A stretch of DNA of 64,000 bases from a virus, in the IMG/VR virus record IMGVR_UViG_3300033145_003080, positions 62,001-126,000 of that record; one strand, 5' to 3'. Below, piece by piece: positions 49,118-60,182 of this stretch. Below the pieces are notes generated by a model, which was not told where the DNA came from, made no database searches, and saw only the letters and a program-made list of their open reading frames with translations. Numbering within the stretch: the first letter of the stretch is position 1; every line of letters starts with the position of its first letter. The position numbers and the translations under genes are program-made.

Positions 49118-49675
49118 ATGAAACATGCTCAAGTAATAAATCTTGATGAAGATAGCGTTATGGCCTTTATAGGTAATGACGTTATTGAAGATGGTACGCA
49201 AATACCAATACATACACTTCCGGTAACAACACTCTTGGTTGATATGAAACTGTGGGATTTAATAAGCAATGCGCCAATAGTAGTTGAAGGTCTTACAATG
49301 CTATATGATTCTGATTCTGGATATTGGCTACTTGACATTGATGATGTAGAGGGTGTTTTGGATGATCGGCATAAGTATGTCGGCACAATTTATGCAAACA
49401 CTGCTGAATCTGAGGATCTAAAATCATTTCAGATTACTGAATTTGCTGTAGATAATGAATCTCTTGATGCAATATTGATGAGAATGTCATACGAAATAGT
49501 AATAGATGGTGGCCAGGCATGGTTTTTTTGGTACGCGGATGGTCACCATGGAGACGAGGCATACAGAAGATTTGCAGCCCCAGCGTATGAAGGGGGTGTT
49601 GGAACAACTTATGCAACTGATCCGAGCCGTGTGACTCATAGGGGTGCTATAGAAGCATATTACGCTGGTCCATAA
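49118..49675 (+). CDS. Fibre-associated protein, unknown function
   Basis: A 185-residue acidic protein (MKHAQVINLDEDSVMAFIGN...). Two parallel beta segments, TTLLVDMKLWDLISNAPIVV and YWLLDIDDVEGVLDDRHKYV, then SYEIVIDGGQAWFFWYADGH. Perfect AAGGAGATT before the ATG. Possibly a fibre cap or chaperone. No family recognised. Confidence 0.55.
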   Translation: MKHAQVINLDEDSVMAFIGNDVIEDGTQIPIHTLPVTTLLVDMKLWDLISNAPIVVEGLTMLYDSDSGYWLLDIDDVEGVLDDRHKYVGTIYANTAESEDLKSFQITEFAVDNESLDAILMRMSYEIVIDGGQAWFFWYADGHHGDEAYRRFAAPAYEGGVGTTYATDPSRVTHRGAIEAYYAGP

Positions 49676-49685
49676 TCAACTAATT

Positions 49686-50042
49686 ATGAACATAATAAAT
49701 AAAAGCATTGATGATTTTATTGATCGAAAAACGTCCAAGATTACTTTGCTGGGCAAAGAACTGAACTGCACTTTCTCAGCGATACCGGCCAAGGATAAGT
49801 TCGACAATGATATTTTCGAAGTGGATAGAGAAATAGTAAAAGCCTACTACCCAGAGTTTAAGACATTTGCTAAACAGGTATTTGGTATTGAAAAAGATAA
49901 TGGGTTTACTGATACGGAGGGCGTATTTCACCCAGGTACTGGTGAGGACATTATTCCTTATGACTCAATGTACCTTGCTGATGAAAGACTTTATACACGA
50001 GACTATATGATCAAAAATATAATGAAACAGAGGGCTGAATAA
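49686..50042 (+). CDS. Small protein upstream of the giant fibre gene
   Basis: A 118-residue protein: MNIINKSIDDFIDRKTSKIT, mixed alpha/beta, with many Asp/Tyr in the last half (YDSMYLADERLYTRDYMIKN). No Shine-Dalgarno. Its TAA overlaps the ATG of the giant gene (TAATG), so the two are coupled and could be a subunit and its partner or chaperone. Confidence 0.55.
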   Translation: MNIINKSIDDFIDRKTSKITLLGKELNCTFSAIPAKDKFDNDIFEVDREIVKAYYPEFKTFAKQVFGIEKDNGFTDTEGVFHPGTGEDIIPYDSMYLADERLYTRDYMIKNIMKQRAE

Positions 50043-53000
50043 TGCCTTCAATAAGAAATTGGGATACTGCTAATCTTGTTATGTCAATTGCTCCAAATGC
50101 ATTAAAGCTCGGTGATAACCCCGTACCATTTAATAGTGGTACGTTTCCTGTTTATCAAGGTGGGAGTGCCGGAAGTAAGATAACGGGAATCTTGACAAAT
50201 ATGTTAAGTGGATATGGGTATGCGGATGGAAAGATAAAATTTGATAAAGTTGATGACCGCATTGCAGAAGATAAAAACATACCTATAACAGATGCTAGTA
50301 AATTTACTGTAGAGGTCTGGTTAGATTATATCAGTGGTGGTGGGGCAGGAACATTTTACAGTGAGGGTGATGACGGAAATAATTTTATTGAATTTTTACA
50401 TGGTGTTGGCAATGATAAAATTTGGATAAGATATTGCGTTGGGGGTACAATTAAAGAAGCAATTAGTACACAACGAATAAATGTACCAGGTTTATGGCAC
50501 ATAGCTGCCCGCAAGGACGGTGCAACACTACAACTTTTTATTAATGGCGTTGAGGTTTCTGGGTATGATGCTCAAGATACCTATAATTTAGGGAGTAAAA
50601 CTTTTTTAGGTGGTGCAAATATCGGAAGTGCCAAAAGGGGAGCGGTGGCACAAAATTTTTATGGTGGTGGGATGTACCAAGTAAATATATACGACGACGC
50701 TATTTCAGATGCTCGTATCTTAGCTAACTACAATGCAGGTAAGTGGAATGATGGAATACGTGGTGTTGACAATGAAGACGATACAATAACTCTCACAGAC
50801 CCAGCTAATTTAGTTCCACCGCCAGCTAGTGTAACTAAATTTAGTGATTCAAAATATGCAAAACTTCTTGGTGTCAGAGAACAAATGGTGGCAAATAATG
50901 ATACATTTATACCACTTTACATAAACGAACACCATATAAACGATGATAGTGGTTTCTTTACAAATGTAAAAAATGCCAATGGTTCTGATATAATACCAAC
51001 TACTATTGAAGGTATCGAAATACCAATGGAGCTTATATCGTTTAATAAAGCTGGTGAAACTATAACTGCCGTAATTCAAGTTCCCTCTGTTTTGGCATCA
51101 AGTAATTTTGTAATAGCTTTACAATATGGTGGTGACACCGCGGCAAGAACCAAAGCATCTACTTTAGTATGGTCTGATTGTTATGGTGGAAGTATTGATT
51201 ATGCCTTAGTTGCTCATGGAGAAGAAACAGAGGCCGACTTAACAGATGCGAGTGGGAATTATACTGCCACTGATGCGGACATTACTTATGCTCAAAACGG
51301 AAAAATTTTAAAGGCGCCAAAAGGAAATGGTACTAATTCTATTTCGGATTGGGGAAATGTCACAGAACTTAATTCTGTTACGAAATTTACAACAATGTTA
51401 TGGGCTACGTATGAAATAGTGAACGAGCATGTCGATTTATGGGCAAAATATATCAATGGTTCTAATCAATTACGCTTTTTTTCATTTACTGATGGAAAAA
51501 CTTACTTTGTTATAAAAAATGCAGGTACTTCCAGTTCGTATTATACAACATCATTAAATACAACCTTAAAAAATGTTGTGTGTGTATATGATGGAGACGG
51601 TGTATCGGATGCTGATAAAACCAAGGTGTATACAAACGGTCTGGCGGAAACACTGACGTTTACCGGAGAAGCACAGCCAGCATCTACACCAGATTTATCA
51701 GCGACGACTTTTGCGTTGATGAACATTCCAGTTGGCTTTCCACCCGAGCCCCTAACAGCAGCCCCTGAAGGGATTTTAGATGAGTTTCGTTTGATAGCAG
51801 GAGCTCTTTCAGCTAACCAGATTTCTTTACATTATGATAATGAATCTACTTATGAAGTAAATGGGCTTTGGGACTTTGGTCCAAAAAAGGATTTATTTGA
51901 TCAGTTTATAGAGTTAAAAGCCTCAACAATCACGTTTTCAGTTGGCACAGCTGCTGCGAGCGCCGATGAATATGTGACCAAAACTATATCGGGCGCAATG
52001 CCAACGGCTGTTATCCAAAATGGCGTGCTTACCTTTTCTGTTCCACAGATAAATCCATATATTGGCGTAGGCGATAAGGTTGAGTTAGATGATGGATCCC
52101 CGTTCTATATATATCTTAATGAAAAAATAGACACCAGACAGTGGAAGGTGCATGATGCTTTTGGGGATTTTCCGGACGATAAAACGACACCTCTGCCGGT
52201 AACTACTATTGACAAAACATTCAACGATGTTCGTGCAGCAATTAATGGTGATACGTCTGGTGCTTATGCTCTTATGGGTAATCAACACGATTTGATTTCT
52301 AAAAGAGCGATGCTTCGAATAGCATGTTATGAGATGTATGATGATATGGGTGCGAATACACTTTCTATTTCAAATTTATGGGTTGTTGACGACAAATACA
52401 GAGTGAAAATATATACACCACGAAATATTTCCATTGAATGCAATAAAAGTCAAAAACACATTAGGGGGAGGGCCGACCTTGGGGGTTATCGAGTAGCATC
52501 ATCTTCAAATGTTATTAATATGGCTGGCAGCAGGGTAATTATTGACGGGTTGGGCGTTGGGGATAATGGTTATAGCCCCGGATATGCAATCAGGATTGAC
52601 AGTAACAACGAGCGGTGTCAGGTGATTAATAATGTGGTGTTTAAATCTACTAATGGTATCGAGGTCATTGCCACAGCTCCGGAAGAATATACAATCGCCA
52701 ACAATATCGTAAGAGACTGTAGCAAAGGAATTATCCTTAACCCATCGTCAACAATAGGTGGCGCCTGTTTTGATAATGATGTCGTAAATTGCTCGATTGC
52801 CGGTATCGAATATAGCGGAAACAACCTTACTGAGATAGCCAATAATATTGTTCAGGATTGTGGAACTGATATTGAAGATAATAGCGTAGGGCTTTCTAAT
52901 GTGAGTAACTGTATTACGAGTGACGCTTCATGTGCTGGTGGGGTTAATTGCCACCCAAGCACTTCCCTTAAATTTGAAGATAAGGTGAATTATGATTACC

Positions 53001-56000
53001 GCCCTCATATAAGCGACACAGTAGCCTACACTGGTGGTGCTGGTCTTGATTTATCAACAAATTCAAAATACGGGTTTGTCAAAGACATTGATGGCGAAGA
53101 GATTGATAGTACCTGGTGCATTGGCGCTTTTCATAAAACGCCAGAAGTAACATTCAGTGTTGGTCCAGACACTGACATAAAAGTAGCAGCTAATTACTCA
53201 ATTGCTGACGCAATTATGACATTCAGCGCCGCGCAGACGCATGAACTATTAAGTGCAGGATGTGTAGTTACCGATGCTGGTACCAGTCATCTTCTTAAGC
53301 GGAAGATATCTAATACCAAATGGGAAGTAACTGATTTTGACGGAACTCCGGCTTCTGATGCTGCAGGTCCAGTTACTATAATAACCATAAAACACCATAC
53401 AACAAATCTGTATGATCTGATAACTGATTCTGCAGAAGTAACTCACATCTTTAATCGATTAGGGTCAATTAATTTAGCAGCAACTGATATAAACGTTAAA
53501 GTGGCCTGTGTGGCCGGCGTTTCATCCAGGACATCTAAAGTTGATGATTATACTTGTGATAGGCATAGGCATGTTGATATATTTGCTCCAGACCTTTCAA
53601 ACGCCGATTATCTCGAGTCAAATCAGAATCGAAAACACAATGGCAAATGGGGAGAGCTTTCTTATATTTCGAGCACAACAGATTTCCCTGCAAACCAACC
53701 TCATGAAATATACGGTGACCGGGGTGGCTACGGTATAATTTTTAATAGCGGGGCTGACTTCTGCACTGTCAAAGGGGTTCAACTCTCTTCTTCTATTGAT
53801 GGCGTTTTGATCGACGGTGCTAAAAACATTATTGTTGAAGACAACATTGTAAAGGATTGTAAAGGTAATGGAATTACGGTAACCGGTAAGGAAAAGTCGA
53901 ATGAAAACCTGATAGCAAAAAATATTATTTACCAGTGTGGTGGAAGTGGAATAGAAATTCAACATGGTGCAGCATTCGAAACTTATTATGAAGCAAAATT
54001 TGGAACTCCTGCTGATAATGGTTTTATCATAACATCAATATTCGGACATTCTCATATTTTTAAAAAATATACTGTTACTGTAACTTTCGGCGTTGAAAAT
54101 GAAATAGATTGGTATCCCGGGCGAATTGTTATTACTGTTGATCCTGGTTCAACTTTTGATGATATCCTGACAAGTGGAAATATATTTGGTACACCATGGG
54201 CCACATTGGCAGCTGATGGAACAAATCCGGTAAATTCATTATCAGAAACACGAATGGAAGACGCCGTAACCTTGCTTGAGTATCATGAAGACGGTTTAGG
54301 TATTAGCCATTATATTTATAATAATACAATATCAAAATGTCAACGCGGCATTTATATAGAAACGCTGGCTACCCAGGACTGGATGACAAATGTTGCGGTT
54401 CTTAGGAATAATGCCATTTCTGAATGTGATTTTCAGAATTATTATTCTACTCATGTGTTTCCCATTACAATACTTGCCGAAAACAATTGGTCTGATGACC
54501 AATCAATATATAACTTTTATGGATCAGGTAATAGTGATACTCTTATTTCTATATTTGTTAATCCTTTTGCAGAAGATTATCGTATATCATTATATGATTT
54601 AGAGAGAATGGAAGGTATAAATCTTGTTGCCGATGAAAATTTTCAGATAGAGCATGATAATGTTGGGATTAAATATGCAACATATCCTCGATGGGCTATT
54701 GGTGCAAATACATGGAAATTTCGGAAGAAATCTATTCATTGTTCAGTTGGGGCTGAAGGTGGAAATCTTGATGAGTTTCCAAGTGGTCGAGAAATAACTA
54801 TTGAAAATGGGATAGCTCAATTTAATGAGAACAATGATATAGGTGCTGACATTGGTATTGGTGACAGAATTCAATATGATGATGGAGGTCCTGAATATTG
54901 CTATCTTGCTGAGAAAGGTGCTCAGCACAGGTGGTGTGTGGTTGATGGGAGTGGAAATCAGATAATAAGCCTTGCCACCAAAGATGTAACAGATTTTACT
55001 CGAGTGTCAAATAGTCTTGAAGACGCCTTTAATACAGACATTACTGCCGAGTTCCCTGATATAAATAACAAAGATATTGTTTCTGATGCTGTTGATTTAT
55101 GTGTATGGTGTTGCGATGATAATGATACCATAGATGATGTCGATGAGGTTGTAATAAACGATTGGGACACAAGTCCATTTTACAGAATATATGTACAAAC
55201 GCCTTGGGATATTCGAACTCAATGCATGTCGCAGCAGAGAAATACTGGTGTGTGGGATGGGTATCGTATTAGATCGACACAGGCTCCAAATGGCTTTTCG
55301 GGGATAGTCATCAATATTGTTAATACAAATCATGTTGTAATCGAAGGTCTTTCTGTAGAGCCACACAATACGTTAGGAGTCGGCATAGGTACCAACTCCA
55401 ATAGAGATGGTATCATAATTAGTAAGAATGTGATCAAAAATGGTAACATCGGTATCGAAATTTTAGGAACTGAGGGACGCGGAAACCGGGTATATGGTAA
55501 TATTCTTTATGATCAAATACAGACTAATATCTCAACTGATGGTGGTAGTGTAATTAACAATACTGCTGTTGGCACATCTGTTAATGGTATTTTGGTGGAG
55601 AACGCTTTAGATGAAAGTGTAAACAATATTTGTCAAGACCAAACAGCGATATGTTTTGGTGGATTTGGAAAAATACGCGCTTGTGTAAGTAGTGATGGTT
55701 CTGCTGGAAGTGATGATGGCTGTATATCAAATGCAACATTAAATTTTGTTGACAAACCAGGTAAAGATTTTCATCTTCATAGAGGTGATTGGCATGCGCT
55801 TAATCGTGGTACAAAAAGAGGTTTTCTTTTCCAATTCAAACTTGACACAAGTGCATATACTGACTATTCATTTTACCGTGATATTGATAATGAGTCAATG
55901 AATAATGATGAGTGGTCTATCGGAGCGGACTCAATGATAGACCTTGAAACTATTGACTTATATTTTTCAGCCTCTCGAGACACAACTGATTTTAAACAAG

Positions 56001-59000
56001 GCGCCAGCCCATATCTTGAAATACTAAATGGCATAATGACATTTTCAGAATCTCAAGATCACCAAAAAATTGGCATTGGGGATAAAGTTGATTATGATAT
56101 TGGCAATAAAATTTGTTATTTATATCAGAAGATTTCAGATACAATGTGGGAAGTGCGTGATAAATTTGGAATTGCCCCGCTTAATACAAGTGGTCCTGTT
56201 GATTTGAATGCAATCAATAAGGCGTTCACAGTTTCTACTCATTATATTTTTGATGAAACTGATTCAGAAAGCATTCAGCAGTTTCTTGGTGACAGCAACA
56301 ATCCATTTCTCCATTTAAGATCAGCGCGATATAGGCTGCACCTTTCAATGTATAAGCATAATGTAGACCAGGAATATACCACATTAAGATATTTCGATAC
56401 TAATGAAAGCAATTATTTAAGATTATTTGCTCCAAAAGATATTAGAAATCAATGTAATGTTTCTCAGGCTCATAATGGCAGCACATATTCAGGGGCTCAA
56501 AGAATTAATATACAGGCGGATACCCATCACGCCCTCAGCATTTATGTACCTCATGTTTGGATTGATGGTATTCTTGTCAGTGGAGACAATGCTAATGACA
56601 CAGACTCGATAAGGTTGTATAATTCAAGAAATTGCAAAATAGTTAATAACATGTTAATGAGTGGTCCTAATGGTATCAAGCCGATTGATATGGGACATGA
56701 TGATTTTACCGGTGATCATTTTGAAGGTTCAATCAGAACTGATATATGGCATACGAATTTTTATAGCAATTGGGAATTAAGAAATGTTCCCGGTATTGGA
56801 TATGTAGCAATACCTGAATGGGCTCAGATTAGTGTTAAAGATAATTTAACAGATCCTGGGACTTTAAAGGTAGGTGATTTTGATTATGAACTCGGAATGG
56901 TATTGGGTTCTGATGATTCTGTTGGTCAAAAACTTCGTTTTATTTTAGAAGACGGTGGTGGAATAAAAGCAGAATGTAATTGGGAAAATGGAGTTCTCAG
57001 CTTTGGTGGATCAACGCTCAATTTCCCATGGAAATTCAATCGTGAATATAAAATGCGCCTTGTCCGAGGTGGCACGATAACTTCTGATGGTTTATACGAG
57101 GATGATGCTGGCGAAGACAGCACTACTTCTCTTTATTATCTTGATAATTTTAACGAAGGGGATGGCGAAGGCACCGAGAAATGGATTAAACATCCTGGAA
57201 CATACACCTCATGGTCAGGAAGCCATTGGATTGAAGTAGAAGGACCGAAGGCTCATGGGTTCAGCTATATTGATCTTTGGGTTGCATCTGAACCTCTTCC
57301 TGGTGGTACAAAGCTTGTTGGGAGAAACGCAAATAATATAATTGTTAACAATGTTGCTTTCGATAAAGAAGAGAATGGAATTATAACATCAAATACAGAT
57401 ATTCTTTATAATAATACTGTTGATGACTGTGTTGAGTATTGTTATCATAATGAAACAACTGATGTGTTAATTAATAATATTGGGCAAAGGGGTGGAACTA
57501 ATGATTTTTATAATGGTGATACTGCTGAATTCTGTATTGCAAGCGACACATCTCTTGTGGTTACTGGCGAAAATAGAAATATAAATAGTCTCATACTCAC
57601 ATTTGTTGATAAGATCAGCACGCCGGAAGAGCGCGATTATCATTTAGAACTTACTTCCGATGATAGTGCAATATGGTCTGCAAAAATGCTGACTGGAAAT
57701 CCTGATTATCCGTTTGATTTTGATGGTGGTGGCGTTCCACGTCTTAGAAAATGGGATCGTGGTGCATTGGAATACCAAACCAAAAGGGTTGTTTATGCTA
57801 TTGGCGATAACGGCATAGACCATCAGACAAAACCGTCAATCGGAAGTGTAACATATGTAATCGAAGAAAATGCTGGAAAAAGTTATATAACTTTTTCTAC
57901 ACCCCAAACCAATCAAAGCATGGGTATCGGCAGTCAAGTAGTAGATATTGGAAGTCCATTTTCAAATGGGTGTCTTATTATAGAGAAAATAGATGAGTCG
58001 AAATGGTTAGTTGCTGATTATATTGGTGACAACGTTTCAGATAAATCCGGTTCTGTTTATAGTATTTATAGAGTTTTTAATACATTGTGGAGCGCTTTAG
58101 ACACTTCTGGATTTATTAGTTCTATTTATTTAAATTCTTCTTCTTTTCAGGCTGTTGGGGTTCGTGTTGAATTAATTTGTTATAATGAGGGTCGTGGCAG
58201 GTCGGTTGAACAAGCGTTGAATGTGGACTATATTGGGTGTGATAAACATCATAATTTAAGAATCAAAACTCCTTCTGATACAATTACCGAATGCAATTCT
58301 TCACAAAGACATGATGGGTTGTATGATGAGGGTTATAAATTTGAGCCGGAAATATTTGAAGATAGCATTGCTTCGATGTATTTCTTTCAGACTACATATA
58401 TTGAAATAGAAGGCATTCTTCTTAATGCCGATGAGCAGTTTAAAGATGGTATCAATTTATTTGATTGTCGTGATGCATACGTCGGATACAATGTGGTAAA
58501 GGATTGTGGTGGGAATGGAATTGTACTCCAACCATCTGTTAATCCGGAAGATGTTGTATTCAACAATCTCGTATATGATTGTGTTCGTGATGGTATTGTT
58601 GTAATAGCTGAATATAGTGCATTCTTTTCGATACTAATCAGAATAAATAATAATACGGTTGTGAATTGCAGAAGAGCTTTTTATCTTGAAAAATTTGATG
58701 AAGAGTATGGTGCGGGGTTGTCAATTGAATTAAGAAACAATATTGCTCAAGATTCGAAGTATCAAGATTATGTATCAACTTATGAAAATCATTTTGGAAG
58801 ATTCGCGTTATATAATTGTATAAGCAGCGATTTATCATCATGGCTATTCCCCGGGACTGGGAATATAAAAAATCAATATGTAAGATTTATTGGTAGACCA
58901 AATAATTTTAATTTACACAAAGTTAGTGATGGCTTCGCTGTAGATAATGCACTTGATTTAAGTACTGATTGGCTCCTTCCCTTCTTCGATGACATTGGTG

Positions 59001-59632
59001 GCAGGGAAAGAGATCCGAATGAATATGACATTGGTGCTTTTGAAATGGTTGATATAATAGGTTCTGGTGATTTAATTACTGGACCTGTAGCAATTGATGG
59101 GGCTGGGTCAGAATCGATGGAATTCCCGATAATGACATTATATCTTCGTGAGACGGAAGGCGACTACCTTCCTCATGTTGATCCGAGATGGCAATTCACA
59201 GATATAGAAGGTGCTGATCCAGATTATGATATAAATGCATTCCTTGCTTTACAGTCAACTGCAGACAATGTTATTATTTATGTACAGGGTGGAAAGGTGT
59301 TTCAGGGAACTTTTGAACTTCAAGACAGAAACCCGCGAGAAGTTCTTATTAAGACTTATCCGCTTGAAGCGTATCTTGGTCCTGCTTCTCATATATATGT
59401 CGGTCCTATTGTTGATGATGCCAGTGATCAGAAATTTTTGACATACGATGGCATGAAAGTATATAGTGATGATGCTGCCGCACAAGATTATCTTATTAAT
59501 AATACCGCGGCAACTAAAGCACTTAAATTTATAAATTCCATTGTACAGGTAAATATGGACAGTGTAATTGATAATGTTACCGACGCAACAGTTGGTGTTA
59601 CTCATTCGATAATCATATATAGAAACGGATAA
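50042..59632 (+). CDS. Giant 3,196-residue LamG and beta-helix tail spike/fibre protein
   Basis: Domains by reading: residues about 80-235 a LamG/concanavalin-like domain (KFTVEVWLDYISG, LWHIAARKDGATLQLFINGV); about 265-370 a DUF2341-like domain; about 380-600 a second LamG-like domain; then five tandem beta-helix modules that begin near residues 630, 1036, 1565, 1973 and 2582. Each opens with (F/Y)-S-x-G..., a conserved I-G-x-G-D-x-(V/I)-x-x-D-(D/I)-G-x-x-x-Y-(L/I) strand, W-x-V-x-D, then a short helix, a Y-x-x-x-x-(F/V)-(A/T)-P-(K/R)-(D/N)-I-x-x-(E/Q)-C-(N/M) strand and beta-helix rungs (I-x-NN-I-V-x-D-C). Module 4 carries an inserted lectin-like domain. A final 200 residues (LYLRETEGDYLPHVDPRWQF...) look like a C-terminal head. 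It resembles glycan-binding or glycan-cutting spikes; no active-site residues were assigned. Confidence 0.75.
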   Translation: MPSIRNWDTANLVMSIAPNALKLGDNPVPFNSGTFPVYQGGSAGSKITGILTNMLSGYGYADGKIKFDKVDDRIAEDKNIPITDASKFTVEVWLDYISGGGAGTFYSEGDDGNNFIEFLHGVGNDKIWIRYCVGGTIKEAISTQRINVPGLWHIAARKDGATLQLFINGVEVSGYDAQDTYNLGSKTFLGGANIGSAKRGAVAQNFYGGGMYQVNIYDDAISDARILANYNAGKWNDGIRGVDNEDDTITLTDPANLVPPPASVTKFSDSKYAKLLGVREQMVANNDTFIPLYINEHHINDDSGFFTNVKNANGSDIIPTTIEGIEIPMELISFNKAGETITAVIQVPSVLASSNFVIALQYGGDTAARTKASTLVWSDCYGGSIDYALVAHGEETEADLTDASGNYTATDADITYAQNGKILKAPKGNGTNSISDWGNVTELNSVTKFTTMLWATYEIVNEHVDLWAKYINGSNQLRFFSFTDGKTYFVIKNAGTSSSYYTTSLNTTLKNVVCVYDGDGVSDADKTKVYTNGLAETLTFTGEAQPASTPDLSATTFALMNIPVGFPPEPLTAAPEGILDEFRLIAGALSANQISLHYDNESTYEVNGLWDFGPKKDLFDQFIELKASTITFSVGTAAASADEYVTKTISGAMPTAVIQNGVLTFSVPQINPYIGVGDKVELDDGSPFYIYLNEKIDTRQWKVHDAFGDFPDDKTTPLPVTTIDKTFNDVRAAINGDTSGAYALMGNQHDLISKRAMLRIACYEMYDDMGANTLSISNLWVVDDKYRVKIYTPRNISIECNKSQKHIRGRADLGGYRVASSSNVINMAGSRVIIDGLGVGDNGYSPGYAIRIDSNNERCQVINNVVFKSTNGIEVIATAPEEYTIANNIVRDCSKGIILNPSSTIGGACFDNDVVNCSIAGIEYSGNNLTEIANNIVQDCGTDIEDNSVGLSNVSNCITSDASCAGGVNCHPSTSLKFEDKVNYDYRPHISDTVAYTGGAGLDLSTNSKYGFVKDIDGEEIDSTWCIGAFHKTPEVTFSVGPDTDIKVAANYSIADAIMTFSAAQTHELLSAGCVVTDAGTSHLLKRKISNTKWEVTDFDGTPASDAAGPVTIITIKHHTTNLYDLITDSAEVTHIFNRLGSINLAATDINVKVACVAGVSSRTSKVDDYTCDRHRHVDIFAPDLSNADYLESNQNRKHNGKWGELSYISSTTDFPANQPHEIYGDRGGYGIIFNSGADFCTVKGVQLSSSIDGVLIDGAKNIIVEDNIVKDCKGNGITVTGKEKSNENLIAKNIIYQCGGSGIEIQHGAAFETYYEAKFGTPADNGFIITSIFGHSHIFKKYTVTVTFGVENEIDWYPGRIVITVDPGSTFDDILTSGNIFGTPWATLAADGTNPVNSLSETRMEDAVTLLEYHEDGLGISHYIYNNTISKCQRGIYIETLATQDWMTNVAVLRNNAISECDFQNYYSTHVFPITILAENNWSDDQSIYNFYGSGNSDTLISIFVNPFAEDYRISLYDLERMEGINLVADENFQIEHDNVGIKYATYPRWAIGANTWKFRKKSIHCSVGAEGGNLDEFPSGREITIENGIAQFNENNDIGADIGIGDRIQYDDGGPEYCYLAEKGAQHRWCVVDGSGNQIISLATKDVTDFTRVSNSLEDAFNTDITAEFPDINNKDIVSDAVDLCVWCCDDNDTIDDVDEVVINDWDTSPFYRIYVQTPWDIRTQCMSQQRNTGVWDGYRIRSTQAPNGFSGIVINIVNTNHVVIEGLSVEPHNTLGVGIGTNSNRDGIIISKNVIKNGNIGIEILGTEGRGNRVYGNILYDQIQTNISTDGGSVINNTAVGTSVNGILVENALDESVNNICQDQTAICFGGFGKIRACVSSDGSAGSDDGCISNATLNFVDKPGKDFHLHRGDWHALNRGTKRGFLFQFKLDTSAYTDYSFYRDIDNESMNNDEWSIGADSMIDLETIDLYFSASRDTTDFKQGASPYLEILNGIMTFSESQDHQKIGIGDKVDYDIGNKICYLYQKISDTMWEVRDKFGIAPLNTSGPVDLNAINKAFTVSTHYIFDETDSESIQQFLGDSNNPFLHLRSARYRLHLSMYKHNVDQEYTTLRYFDTNESNYLRLFAPKDIRNQCNVSQAHNGSTYSGAQRINIQADTHHALSIYVPHVWIDGILVSGDNANDTDSIRLYNSRNCKIVNNMLMSGPNGIKPIDMGHDDFTGDHFEGSIRTDIWHTNFYSNWELRNVPGIGYVAIPEWAQISVKDNLTDPGTLKVGDFDYELGMVLGSDDSVGQKLRFILEDGGGIKAECNWENGVLSFGGSTLNFPWKFNREYKMRLVRGGTITSDGLYEDDAGEDSTTSLYYLDNFNEGDGEGTEKWIKHPGTYTSWSGSHWIEVEGPKAHGFSYIDLWVASEPLPGGTKLVGRNANNIIVNNVAFDKEENGIITSNTDILYNNTVDDCVEYCYHNETTDVLINNIGQRGGTNDFYNGDTAEFCIASDTSLVVTGENRNINSLILTFVDKISTPEERDYHLELTSDDSAIWSAKMLTGNPDYPFDFDGGGVPRLRKWDRGALEYQTKRVVYAIGDNGIDHQTKPSIGSVTYVIEENAGKSYITFSTPQTNQSMGIGSQVVDIGSPFSNGCLIIEKIDESKWLVADYIGDNVSDKSGSVYSIYRVFNTLWSALDTSGFISSIYLNSSSFQAVGVRVELICYNEGRGRSVEQALNVDYIGCDKHHNLRIKTPSDTITECNSSQRHDGLYDEGYKFEPEIFEDSIASMYFFQTTYIEIEGILLNADEQFKDGINLFDCRDAYVGYNVVKDCGGNGIVLQPSVNPEDVVFNNLVYDCVRDGIVVIAEYSAFFSILIRINNNTVVNCRRAFYLEKFDEEYGAGLSIELRNNIAQDSKYQDYVSTYENHFGRFALYNCISSDLSSWLFPGTGNIKNQYVRFIGRPNNFNLHKVSDGFAVDNALDLSTDWLLPFFDDIGGRERDPNEYDIGAFEMVDIIGSGDLITGPVAIDGAGSESMEFPIMTLYLRETEGDYLPHVDPRWQFTDIEGADPDYDINAFLALQSTADNVIIYVQGGKVFQGTFELQDRNPREVLIKTYPLEAYLGPASHIYVGPIVDDASDQKFLTYDGMKVYSDDAAAQDYLINNTAATKALKFINSIVQVNMDSVIDNVTDATVGVTHSIIIYRNG
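51931..59040 (+). repeat. Five tandem beta-helix modules within the giant fibre gene
   Basis: Modules start near 51934, 53149, 54735, 55960 and 57787. Spacings are about 1.2, 1.6, 1.2, 1.8 and 1.3 kb, the longer ones containing extra rungs or an inserted domain. Similarity is at protein level only; no long nucleotide identity was seen, so the duplications are old. The last module ends with the YDIGAFE motif typical of the final beta-helix rung. Confidence 0.65.
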
Positions 59633-59647
59633 TAAAAGGGGTATATC

Positions 59648-60166
59648 ATGCCACAAAAAATATTTAGAAAATATGGAGTCTCAACAACTATTGATTTTAC
59701 GCTATCGGATCCTACAGGAATAGATATTATTACTACCGCAGTGCATGTTTCTGGTGACACAAATATATCTATAGACGGTGCTGCAGAAAAGGTAACTGTA
59801 AATGGATTTATTAATGTTGACCAAGGGTATAGAATAACTCTTGAGGCATCAGAAATGATTGGAAAAAGTATTAGAGTTCCAACAGTTGATCAAACCGCTT
59901 CTAAAATTTGGAAAGACGAAACGTTAATTATTGAAACATATGGGCACATAGATGCGCAACATCAAATCCCTGACCTTTTAACGTTGATTGATGGTGTGAC
60001 TGTTGAGCATATCAATGAGTTGTTAATGGCAATGGTTAACGGCCAATTTGAAAAAAATGTTCCGGCGGATGGGGATATAACCTTTTTCAAACGTGACAAC
60101 ACAACACCATTAACAGTTATTCATGTTGATGAAGATGATGGTATAAGAACCAGAATTTCTCCGTAA
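59648..60166 (+). CDS. Small fibre-associated protein
   Basis: A 172-residue protein starting MPQKIFRKYGVSTTIDFTLS, then DPTGIDIITTAVHVSGDTNI, DGAAEKVTVNGFINVDQGYR and ITLEASEMIGKSIRVP. The pattern fits a common phage tail-fibre-associated family (F-x-L-x-D-x-x-G-x-D-x...D-x-x-I-S...G-x-Y-x-x-L-x-x-E-M). The C-terminal 60 residues contain EHINELLMAMVNGQFEK. AAAGGGG precedes the ATG. Confidence 0.65.
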   Translation: MPQKIFRKYGVSTTIDFTLSDPTGIDIITTAVHVSGDTNISIDGAAEKVTVNGFINVDQGYRITLEASEMIGKSIRVPTVDQTASKIWKDETLIIETYGHIDAQHQIPDLLTLIDGVTVEHINELLMAMVNGQFEKNVPADGDITFFKRDNTTPLTVIHVDEDDGIRTRISP

Positions 60167-60182
60167 CAATAAGAGGTAATTA

